A DNA stretch of 34,379 nucleotides from Alphaproteobacteria bacterium. GTDB lineage: Bacteria; Pseudomonadota; Alphaproteobacteria; Sphingomonadales; Sphingomonadaceae. The stretch spans positions 1 to 34,379 of the forward strand of contig QBLU01000005.1 of NCBI GenBank assembly GCA_003241875.1. Direction: 5' to 3'. How positions within the stretch are numbered: position 1 is the stretch's first letter; each line of letters starts with the position of its first letter. The notes under the pieces are model-generated. The model was given only the letters and a program-made list of their open reading frames with translations. It made no database searches and was not told the DNA's origin. The translations under genes and the position numbers were made by a program. Below, piece by piece: positions 7,038-14,063 of this stretch.

Positions 7038-7673
7038 CTAGAAGCGGAAGTTCAGCCCTGCCGTCACGGCATTGCGGGTGTACTTCAGCTCGGCCTGGTT
7101 GGCGCCGAGATCGGCGGCCAGGGCCGGCAGATTGTCGGTGCCGAAGCGCGAATAGGCATATTCGATCCGGGCCGACACGTTACGCGCCACCAGCTGCTCA
7201 TAGCCGACGCCGACCTGGAAGCCGTCGCGGTCTTCGCTGAAGTCGGTGTTGGCATTGCGAATGGTGAAGCGGGCGTTCGAATAGCCGCCGCGGACGTAGA
7301 CGAGACCGTCCGGGTTGACCAGATAGCCGAGGCGCGCCGTCGCCGAGAGCGTCCGGCCCTGCTTCAGTTCGAGGTTGTTGAAGCCGTCGAGCGGGGTGGT
7401 GCCGGTGCGACCGGTCAGCGCCACTTCGGCACCGAACACCGTCGTCGGGCTGAGGCGGAAGTCATAGCCGATCTGGCCGCCATAGGCGAAGCCGTCCTTG
7501 TTCTGGCGGCTGTTGAAGGTGCCGAGATTGTTGGTGACATCGAGCGTCTGGCGATCCTGCTGCCAGCCGCCCTGGACGCCGACGAACGGGCCGTTGAAGG
7601 ATTCGGGGGTGCCCTGCGCGAGGGCCGGGGCGGCAACAGCGAGGGCCGCCAACGCGAAAACTGACTTGAACAT
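7038..7673 (-). CDS. Outer-membrane beta-barrel protein (opacity/OmpA-like barrel)
   Basis: A 211-residue secreted protein with a clear signal peptide (MFKSVFALAALAVAAPALAQ, cleavage after ALA-Q or AQG). The mature part has alternating hydrophobic strands: GPFVGVQGGWQQ, GFAYGGQIGYDFRL, ATARLGYLV, LVYVRGGYSNARF, DGFQVGVGYEQLV and SARIEYAYSRFG. It ends in AVTAGLNFRF, the C-terminal Phe signature of barrel proteins recognised by the BAM complex. The pattern suggests eight strands. A ribosome site TTGGAG lies about five bases before the ATG. It is transcribed alone, with a hairpin terminator behind it. Its role is structural or porin-like; no ligand can be assigned. Confidence 0.9.
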   Translation of the reverse strand: MFKSVFALAALAVAAPALAQGTPESFNGPFVGVQGGWQQDRQTLDVTNNLGTFNSRQNKDGFAYGGQIGYDFRLSPTTVFGAEVALTGRTGTTPLDGFNNLELKQGRTLSATARLGYLVNPDGLVYVRGGYSNARFTIRNANTDFSEDRDGFQVGVGYEQLVARNVSARIEYAYSRFGTDNLPALAADLGANQAELKYTRNAVTAGLNFRF

Positions 7674-7746
7674 AAATACTCCAAAACGTGCCGCCGACCG
7701 GAGAAGCGTTGGCCGGGACGCGGGAGTTAGGTGTCCGACTCCCCCG

Positions 7747-7781
7747 CCGCAACCTTGCGGATCGACATGGCTGCTATGTCG
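7747..7781. other. Two adjacent small palindromes upstream of the barrel gene
   Basis: The 218-base gap between the barrel gene and the GNAT gene contains CCGCAACCTTGCGG (7747-7760, perfect) and CGACAT-N7-ATGTCG (7763-7781). They lie 74-108 bases upstream of the barrel gene's ATG and could be regulator-binding sites or leader hairpins. I see no convincing -35/-10 pair in this gap. Confidence 0.3.
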
Positions 7782-7891
7782 CAGCCGGGCTAAATCGGCG
7801 CTGAACCAATCGCGGTGGAATTGCGGCGAATGTTGAAATCGCGGCCATTATTCCGCCACTGTCTTACGCTTGCGGCACAGTTTCTCGAGAT

Positions 7892-8353
7892 TCATGCAGC
7901 CGCTGTCGGCCGATCCCACCGCCAGACCGGTCCCTCGTCGGGATCCACCGCATCGCCGGCAAGGACAAAGCCGTTGCGGACCAGTGCCCGATTGGAGGCG
8001 TTGATGGCCGGCAGCGTATGGGCTATCACCAAGCCCGCACCGTTGTCGCGGGCGATCGCCAGCAACGCCGCCACCATCGCGGTCGCGACACCGGTGGCCT
8101 CGGCCCGCGGAAAGGTTATGTAGCCGATTTCGGGCGGCGCATCGGGACTGTATTTGAACCCGCAGCAGCCGACGGTGACGCCATCGCGCCAGGCGAGGTA
8201 ATTGCCCCACAGCGGCGGCGCGGCCACGCCCCGCATCTGTCCCAGGCCGTCGCCGAGCATCGCCGCAGCCTCCGCATCGAGAGGCGGCACCACCGTCGCC
8301 AGCACCCCGGCGATGGGCTGCTCGTGCGGGATCGGCTCCAGCGTCAGCGTCAC
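7892..8353 (-). CDS. GNAT-family N-acetyltransferase
   Basis: A 153-residue protein beginning at GTG 8353, which overlaps the asd stop by four bases (GTGA). The GNAT core is visible: the central strand EIGYITFPRAEATGVATAMVAAL (two joined motifs) covers the acetyl-CoA pyrophosphate-binding turn, here with a diverged R/Q-x-x-G-x-G/A pattern (EATGVA). HTLPAINASNRALVRNGFVLAG is the classic motif B of small GNAT enzymes (N-x-x-S-x-R/x-x-x-x-x-G-F). Acetyl acceptor unknown; a small molecule, or a protein N-terminus as in RimJ-like relatives, is possible. It is the last gene of the leuD-to-asd run, and the overlap makes co-translation with asd likely. Confidence 0.82.
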   Translation of the reverse strand: MTLTLEPIPHEQPIAGVLATVVPPLDAEAAAMLGDGLGQMRGVAAPPLWGNYLAWRDGVTVGCCGFKYSPDAPPEIGYITFPRAEATGVATAMVAALLAIARDNGAGLVIAHTLPAINASNRALVRNGFVLAGDAVDPDEGPVWRWDRPTAAA

Positions 8354-9393
8354 GCGGCCTTTTTCAGGTGCCGCCGGCCCAGCAGTTCGGCGATCTGCAC
8401 GGCGTTGAGCGCGGCGCCCTTGCGCAGATTGTCCGACACGCACCAAAGGACGAGGCCGTTGGCGACGGTCGGGTCCTTGCGGACGCGGCTGACATAGGTC
8501 GCATATTCGCCGACGCACTCGATTGGCGTGATGTAGCCGCCGTCCTCGCGCTTGTCGAAAAGCATGATGCCGGGCGATTCGCGCAGGATGGCCTGGGCTT
8601 CCTTGACCGAGATCGGGCGCTCGAACTCGATGTTGATGGCTTCCGAATGGCCGACGAACACCGGCACGCGGACGCAGGTCGCCGTGACCAGGATGCTCGG
8701 ATCGAGGATCTTGTTGGTCTCCTGCGCCATCTTCAGCTCTTCCTTGGTGTACCCGTCGTAATCGGTCTCGGGGCCGACGAAGCTGTCGATGTGCGGGATG
8801 ACGTTGAAGGCGATCTGCTTGGTGAACTTCTTCGCCTCGCTCGAATCGCCGACAAAGATGCCGCGCGACTGCTCGAACAGCTCGTCCATGCCCTCCTTGC
8901 CGGCGCCGGACACCGACTGGTAGGTCGAGACGACAACGCGGGTGATGCCGGCGGCATCGTGCAAGGGCTTCAGCGCCACAACCATCTGCGCCGTCGAGCA
9001 ATTCGGGTTGGCGATGATGTTCCGCTTCCGATAGCCGTCGATCGCCTCCGGGTTTACCTCGGGCACGATCAGCGGCACATCGGCGTCCATGCGGAACAGG
9101 CTGCTGTTGTCGATGACGGTGCAGCCGGCGGCGGCGGCCCTGGGGGCATAGATTTTCGCGGGGCCGGAGCCGGCGGCGAACAGCGCGATGTCCCAGCCCG
9201 AAAAATCGAAATGCTCGATATTCTGGACCTTGAGCTCCCGCCCGGTGTCGCCGAAATCGATGATGTCGCCGGTCGAACGCGGGCTCGCCACCGCGGCGAT
9301 GTCGTCCAGCGGAAACTGGCGCTCGGCCAGGATGTTCAGCATTTCACGCCCGACATTGCCGGTCGCGCCGACGACGACGACTTTGTAACCCAT
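8350..9393 (-). CDS. asd: Aspartate-semialdehyde dehydrogenase
   Basis: Reduces aspartyl-4-phosphate to aspartate-4-semialdehyde with NADPH, the branch-point step toward lysine/diaminopimelate, threonine and methionine. The protein has 347 residues from ATG 9393; the open frame extends to 9480, but that extension is Arg/Ser/Pro-rich and the ATG at 9393 has a strong ribosome site (GGGAGAG). Seen: the NADP-binding GATGNVG at residues 9-15, the active-site cysteine in NPNCSTAQM (C132), and SVSGAGKEGMDEL downstream, typical of the enzyme. It lies 25 bases after the symporter gene and overlaps the GNAT start. In sphingomonads asd commonly follows the leu genes; here two extra genes stand between them. 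Confidence 0.95.
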   Translation of the reverse strand: MGYKVVVVGATGNVGREMLNILAERQFPLDDIAAVASPRSTGDIIDFGDTGRELKVQNIEHFDFSGWDIALFAAGSGPAKIYAPRAAAAGCTVIDNSSLFRMDADVPLIVPEVNPEAIDGYRKRNIIANPNCSTAQMVVALKPLHDAAGITRVVVSTYQSVSGAGKEGMDELFEQSRGIFVGDSSEAKKFTKQIAFNVIPHIDSFVGPETDYDGYTKEELKMAQETNKILDPSILVTATCVRVPVFVGHSEAINIEFERPISVKEAQAILRESPGIMLFDKREDGGYITPIECVGEYATYVSRVRKDPTVANGLVLWCVSDNLRKGAALNAVQIAELLGRRHLKKAA

Positions 9394-9418
9394 TGCACTC
9401 TCCCGCAAGGGTGCGCCC

Positions 9419-10666
9419 CTAGACCTGTGCGGCGGTGTTTTCAAGTTTGAGGCGGCGCGACAGGATCGAGGTGACGGCAAGGTCGGCCGTCACATTGCCG
9501 AGCGTGCGGAAGATATCGGGCAGCAGCTCCACCGCCAGCAGCAGCGGCAGCGCCGCGACGGGGATGCCCATGGCGTTGGCGATCGGCACCGTGGCGGCGA
9601 GGAACGTGATCGACCCCGGCAGTCCGCCGGTGCTGACGGCCGCCGCCAGCGATGCCAGCACGCCCGCCGCCAGCGCCAGCGGCCCCGGCGCAATGCCGTT
9701 GAGATGGCCGACATACAGGACCACGGCGATGTTGGCGCAAGGGCTGGTGATGCGGAAGATCGACACCGCCAGCGGCAGCACCACCCGGCTGACGCTTTCG
9801 GGCAGGCCGAGCTGTTCGGCGCCTTCATAGATCGCCGGCAGCGACGCGATCGACGATTGCGTGCTGACCGCCACCGCCTGCGCCGGCAACACCGCGCGGG
9901 CAAAACGCACCACCCCGCCGCCAAAGACCGCCATCAGCACATAGACGACAAGGATCAGCGACACCTGGGCGATGACCAGCACGGCGACATAATGGGCCAG
10001 CACGCCGAACGCCGCCAGCCCGGCCTTCAGCCCCACCGCCATCGCCAGCGCAAAGACGCCGATCGGGCCGAGAATGAAGATCCAGCCGACCAGCACCAGC
10101 ATGGCGTCCTTCAGGCTTTCGAAGAACAGGATCAGCGGTGCCTGCTGGCGCTCGGGCAACCGCCCGGCCGCCAGCGCGAAGGCCGACACGAAGACGACGA
10201 CCGGCAGCATGTCACCGGCGGCGAGCGATTTGAACACGTTGGATGGCACCAGCGACAACAGCCACTCACCGACGTTGATCGGGCCGACGGCCGCCGCGGT
10301 GCCGGGTGCGGCCCCGGTCAAAGCCGCCGCGGCCTGCACCGGGGCCGGCCACACGCTGAGCAATTCGGGCACGAACAGGATCGACCAGACCGCACTGACC
10401 AGCAGCAGGATCAGGAAGCTGAGCAGTGCCGCCCCCGCCACCTTGCCGCCGCCGGCGGTGCCAACCGATTCGGCGATACCGGTGAACAACAGCCCGGCAA
10501 TGAGCGGGATGATCGTCATCTGCAGCGCCTGCAGCCACAGGTTGCCGACCGGCTCGGCAATCGCCAGCGTTGCCGCCGACACGCCAGGTCCGCCGAGCAT
10601 CGGCACGATGGCGCCCGCGGCGAGGCCGGCCAGCAGCGCCAGGAAGATGCGGGTGGCGAGGTTCAC
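9419..10666 (-). CDS. Dicarboxylate/amino-acid:cation symporter (DAACS family)
   Basis: A 415-residue inner-membrane transporter of the GltP/DctA family that brings in C4-dicarboxylates or acidic/neutral amino acids with Na+ or H+. It has about eight membrane helices and two re-entrant loops. The first loop carries the serine-rich motif AVAVSTQSSIASLPAIYEGA; the second region reads VSTGGLPGSITFLAAT, followed by LLLAVELLPDIFRTLGNVTADL (joined motifs with the conserved D and N of the substrate/cation site). The start is GTG 10666, overlapping the DUF502 stop by four bases. Sitting between leuB and asd, it could feed aspartate or a related dicarboxylate into the pathway started by asd, but that link is inference. 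Confidence 0.9.
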   Translation of the reverse strand: MNLATRIFLALLAGLAAGAIVPMLGGPGVSAATLAIAEPVGNLWLQALQMTIIPLIAGLLFTGIAESVGTAGGGKVAGAALLSFLILLLVSAVWSILFVPELLSVWPAPVQAAAALTGAAPGTAAAVGPINVGEWLLSLVPSNVFKSLAAGDMLPVVVFVSAFALAAGRLPERQQAPLILFFESLKDAMLVLVGWIFILGPIGVFALAMAVGLKAGLAAFGVLAHYVAVLVIAQVSLILVVYVLMAVFGGGVVRFARAVLPAQAVAVSTQSSIASLPAIYEGAEQLGLPESVSRVVLPLAVSIFRITSPCANIAVVLYVGHLNGIAPGPLALAAGVLASLAAAVSTGGLPGSITFLAATVPIANAMGIPVAALPLLLAVELLPDIFRTLGNVTADLAVTSILSRRLKLENTAAQV

Positions 10667-11295
10667 CGGCGCGCCACGGCTGGAAGCGGGATCGTCCCCA
10701 TCGAGACATAGAATTTCGCCAGGTCGTCGACGCCGATGCCGGGCACGCGGCGCACCCGGTCGACCGCGACGAAAACCAGCGCGCCGCCGACCGGCACCGG
10801 GGCCGTCGGCAGCAGCACCAGGTGCCGCGGGCCGTCGCCGATGTCGAAGGTTTGCGGTGCCGCGAGCAGCGCCAGCACCTCGGTATCATCGCCGAACCGC
10901 ACCGAAACCGGCGCCATGCCCTGCAATTCGCCACCGGCGGCGCCGCCGATCATGCGCACCATCTGCGCCAGCGGGCGATAAAAGCCGCCGAGCACCGGGA
11001 TTCGCCCCATCAGGCCATCGAGCCCGCCCTCCAGCCGGGCCCGCGCCTGGGTCTGCACCAGCAGGCCGAGCGCCCAGACGAACAGCGCGGCGATGCCCAG
11101 GCCTGCCAGAAACGCCATTTCGGGGCTTTGCGTCACAAGCATGCCGCCACGCGCCAGCGCGCCGCCGACGATGGTGCCCGGCCCCAGCGCGGCAACGACA
11201 TAGCCCGACAGCCATTGCAGGATGACGATGGTCAGCAGCACCGGCGCCAGGAACACCAGCCCGGTCACGAACGGCCCGGCGACGCGGCGTAGCAT
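10663..11295 (-). CDS. DUF502 family inner-membrane protein
   Basis: A 210-residue protein of the DUF502 family (relatives include the plant COV proteins). Two membrane helices are visible near residues 8-32 and 60-83, followed by a soluble domain. Family marks are GLVFLAPVLLTI in the first helix, the linker GRIPVLGGFYRPLAQM, and LVLLPTAPVPVGGALVFVAVD. The biochemical role of the family is not known. Its ATG follows the leuB stop codon directly (TAG-ATG), and its own stop overlaps the symporter start, so it is firmly embedded in the leu-asd run. A membrane-trafficking or scaffolding role has been suggested for plant relatives; nothing in this sequence settles it. Confidence 0.88.
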   Translation of the reverse strand: MLRRVAGPFVTGLVFLAPVLLTIVILQWLSGYVVAALGPGTIVGGALARGGMLVTQSPEMAFLAGLGIAALFVWALGLLVQTQARARLEGGLDGLMGRIPVLGGFYRPLAQMVRMIGGAAGGELQGMAPVSVRFGDDTEVLALLAAPQTFDIGDGPRHLVLLPTAPVPVGGALVFVAVDRVRRVPGIGVDDLAKFYVSMGTIPLPAVARR

Positions 11296-12363
11296 CTACT
11301 TCAAATGCGCGAGGATGGCGTCGCCCATCGCGGCGGTGGTCAGCGCGCCGCCGATGTCCGACGTGCGGGCCCCGGCGTTCAGCGCCGCCTCGACCGCTGC
11401 CTCCACCGCATCGGCGAGGTCGGCACGGCCAAGGCTGTGGCGCAGCGCCATCGCGAGGCTGAGGATCGAGGCGCACGGGTTGGCAACGCCGCGCCCGGCG
11501 ATATCGGGGGCGCTGCCATGGATCGGCTCGTAAAGCCCCGGCCTCCCCGGCTCACCGATCGCCGCCGACGGCAGCATCCCCAGCGATCCGGTCAGCATCG
11601 CCGCCTCGTCGGACAGCATGTCGCCGAACAGATTGTCGGTCAGGATCACATCGAACTGCTTGGGGTTCTTGACCAATTGCATCGCCATGTTGTCGGCGAG
11701 CATGTGGCTGAGCCTGATGTCGGGGTATTCGGCGTCGCGCAGCGCCTGGACATCCTCGCGCCACATCAGCCCGGCCTCCATGACATTGCCCTTTTCGGCC
11801 GACACCACCTCGCCCTTGCGGCCGCGGGCAAGGCCGAAGGCAATGCGGGCGACGCGCTGGATTTCGGACGTCGTATAGACATGGGTGTTGACGCCGCGGC
11901 GCTGGCCATCGGGCAGGGTCTCGACCCCGCGCGGGCTGCCGAAATAGACGCCGCCGGTCAGCTCGCGGACGAACAAGATGTCGAGGCCGTCGACATAGAT
12001 GCGCTTCAGCGTCGAGGCGTCGGCGAGCGCCGCAAAGCACCGCGCCGGGCGCAGATTGGCAAAGACGTTCATGCCGGCGCGCAGCGCGAGCAGCCCCGCC
12101 TCGGGCCGCTTGTCATAGGGCTGGCCGGCCCATTGCGGGCCGCCGACGGCGCCCATCAGCACCGCATCGGCCGCCTTGGCCGCCGCCAGGGTTTCCTCGG
12201 TCAACGGCACGCCGTCGGCGTCGATTGCGGCACCGCCGAAACGCGCCTCGGTGATGGCGAGGTCGAGGCCTTGTGCGATCAACCGCCCGGCGACACGCTT
12301 GGCGACCGCCGTGACTTCGGGGCCGATGCCATCACCGGGGAGCAGCAGGAGAGTCTGGGTCAT
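11296..12363 (-). CDS. leuB: 3-Isopropylmalate dehydrogenase
   Basis: Oxidises and decarboxylates (2R,3S)-3-isopropylmalate to 2-oxoisocaproate with NAD+, the third step of leucine synthesis. The protein has the normal length of 355 residues. Conserved parts: N-terminal LLLPGDGIGPEV, substrate-arginine region GMNVFANLRPARCF, FVRELTGGVYFG, the metal and substrate aspartates in ILTDNLFGDMLSDEAAM, and the NAD-binding EPIHGSAPDIAGRGVANP. The start is ATG 12363, 18 bases after the leuD stop. The stop abuts the DUF502 start. Together with leuD this gives two of the steps; leuA and leuC are not in this window. Confidence 0.97.
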   Translation of the reverse strand: MTQTLLLLPGDGIGPEVTAVAKRVAGRLIAQGLDLAITEARFGGAAIDADGVPLTEETLAAAKAADAVLMGAVGGPQWAGQPYDKRPEAGLLALRAGMNVFANLRPARCFAALADASTLKRIYVDGLDILFVRELTGGVYFGSPRGVETLPDGQRRGVNTHVYTTSEIQRVARIAFGLARGRKGEVVSAEKGNVMEAGLMWREDVQALRDAEYPDIRLSHMLADNMAMQLVKNPKQFDVILTDNLFGDMLSDEAAMLTGSLGMLPSAAIGEPGRPGLYEPIHGSAPDIAGRGVANPCASILSLAMALRHSLGRADLADAVEAAVEAALNAGARTSDIGGALTTAAMGDAILAHLK

Positions 12364-12381
12364 CGGAATCTTTCGCGAAGG

Positions 12382-12984
12382 TCAGGCAGCGCAGGCGGCG
12401 GCGCCGGCAATCCAGGACCGCTCCGCCGACAGCCGGGCTTCGTGGGCGGCGATATCGGCGTCCATCGCCACAGTCAGCCCGATTTCATCGAGGCCGTTGA
12501 CGAGGCAATGCTTGCGGAACGGATCGATCGGGAAGCTGAAACGGTCCTGGAACGGTGTGGTCACCACCTGGTTCTCGAGGTCGACGGTGATCGGGTCGGT
12601 TTCCGCCACAGCCATCAGCCGGTCGATCTGGTCCTGCGGCAGCACCACCAGCAACATGCCGTTTTTGAAGGCGTTGCCCGAAAAGATGTCGGCGAAGGAA
12701 GGCGCGATGACGGTGCGGATGCCCATGTCGGCGAGCGCCCAGGGCGCGTGCTCACGGCTCGACCCGCAACCGAAATTGTCGCCGGCGATCAGGATCGGCG
12801 CGCCCTTGTTGCGATCATTGTCGAAGATGTTGTCGGGATCGGCGCGCAACGCGGCAAACGCCGACTTGCCAAGCCCGGTGCGGGTGATGGTCTTTAGGAA
12901 ACGCGCCGGAATGATGACGTCGGTATCGACATTTTCCACCCCGAACGGGATGGCGGTGCCGGTAAGCGTCTTGAAGGCTTGCAC
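12382..12984 (-). CDS. leuD: 3-Isopropylmalate dehydratase small subunit
   Basis: Swivel-domain subunit that, with LeuC, isomerises 2-isopropylmalate to 3-isopropylmalate. It has 200 residues, the usual length. Marks: N-terminal [15 protein letters not shown], and the mobile loop [17 protein letters not shown] with the substrate-binding serine-rich turn; then [18 protein letters not shown]. The start is GTG 12984, preceded by AGAGGGG at a suitable distance. The gene leads the compact run leuD-leuB-DUF502-symporter-asd-GNAT. The large subunit leuC, often directly upstream, is absent here; the upstream neighbour is an unrelated MBL-fold hydrolase 79 bases away. Confidence 0.96.
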   Translation of the reverse strand: MQAFKTLTGTAIPFGVENVDTDVIIPARFLKTITRTGLGKSAFAALRADPDNIFDNDRNKGAPILIAGDNFGCGSSREHAPWALADMGIRTVIAPSFADIFSGNAFKNGMLLVVLPQDQIDRLMAVAETDPITVDLENQVVTTPFQDRFSFPIDPFRKHCLVNGLDEIGLTVAMDADIAAHEARLSAERSWIAGAAACAA

Positions 12985-13063
12985 GAAACGACGCCCCTCT
13001 GATGGTCGAAATATGGTCCATGCCAGAAGCGGCAGGGCAAATCCATGGGGCGTCCTGCCGATG

Positions 13064-13957
13064 CTATTTCGCCGTCAGGCCTGGCTGCGGCTGCCAGGCA
13101 AAGCCCTCACCGGCGACGACGACATGCCCAAAGCCGGGATAGGGGAAATGCGGGGAGAAGATCAGCTCTTCGGTCCGTGCCTCGGTGGCGAGAACCGACC
13201 GGCGCCGCTCGGCACCCTGCTTGCGATCACGGTCATAGCCCATCGCCCAATCGGGTTTGCCCAATGAAACGATGTAGCTGTGCGCCATGTCACCGATGGC
13301 AAGTACCGACTGGCCCGCCGAGGTGATGCGATAGCCGCTGTGGCCAGGCGTGTGGCCGCTGAGGTCCACCGACGCGACGCCCGGCAGCACGGCGGCGCCG
13401 GCAACAAAGGTCTTCACCTGCGGCGTGATGCCGGCGACCAGCTTGGCGTTGGCCGGCGCCGCCTGGATTGCGGTCCATTCATCGGCCGCCATGCGCACCG
13501 TCGCCTTGGCGAACACCGGCTTGCCATCGGCATCGATGAGCCCGCCGACATGGTCGCCATGGCCATGGCTGATCAGGATATCGGTCACCGCCGCCGGCGC
13601 CACCCCGGCCCTGGCCAGGCTGTCGAGCATGATGCCGCGCGGGGCGCCATAGCCCGTGTCGACCAGCACGACATGGCCCGGCATCCGCACCAGCAGCGTG
13701 TTGACCGACAGGCTGATCTGTCCCGGCGTCGCGCCGGCGGCGGCCAGCACCGCCTCCACCGCCGCCGGCCCGGTGTCGACGCCGAACACCTTGGCGTCGT
13801 TCGGCGCATTGGCGGCGGCATCGCGCAGCGCCGTCAGCCGCAGCTTGCCGAGCTTCATGTCGGTCGCCGCCGGGGTCGCCACCAGCGGGCCAAGCTGCGC
13901 GCTGGCGGCGACGCCCGACAGCAGGGCGGCGACGGCAGCAAGGATGATCGGGCGCAT
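13064..13957 (-). CDS. Secreted metallo-beta-lactamase-fold hydrolase
   Basis: A 297-residue MBL-superfamily enzyme, probably periplasmic: [20 protein letters not shown] is a signal peptide with an ASA cleavage site. The two-metal motif is SHGHGDH, with further ligands in [10 protein letters not shown] and the bridging aspartate in AIGDMAHS. The segment [17 protein letters not shown] precedes the motif, as in lactonase-like and organophosphate-degrading relatives. The substrate cannot be determined; lactonase, esterase or related activity is possible, and classical beta-lactam resistance is not suggested. ATG 13957 is chosen because it starts the signal peptide; the frame extends 21 codons upstream without one. 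It is divergent from polA across 106 bases. Confidence 0.88.
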   Translation of the reverse strand: MRPIILAAVAALLSGVAASAQLGPLVATPAATDMKLGKLRLTALRDAAANAPNDAKVFGVDTGPAAVEAVLAAAGATPGQISLSVNTLLVRMPGHVVLVDTGYGAPRGIMLDSLARAGVAPAAVTDILISHGHGDHVGGLIDADGKPVFAKATVRMAADEWTAIQAAPANAKLVAGITPQVKTFVAGAAVLPGVASVDLSGHTPGHSGYRITSAGQSVLAIGDMAHSYIVSLGKPDWAMGYDRDRKQGAERRRSVLATEARTEELIFSPHFPYPGFGHVVVAGEGFAWQPQPGLTAK

Positions 13958-14063
13958 GGTGGACTTTCTGTGGCGGAGCGCCGCTGTTATTTCGTGCCCG
14001 GCACAGCCTGGCAAGCGCAACCTTGCCCTCGCGGCCTCTGGTTCCGCCTGCTAAGTCGCATGC

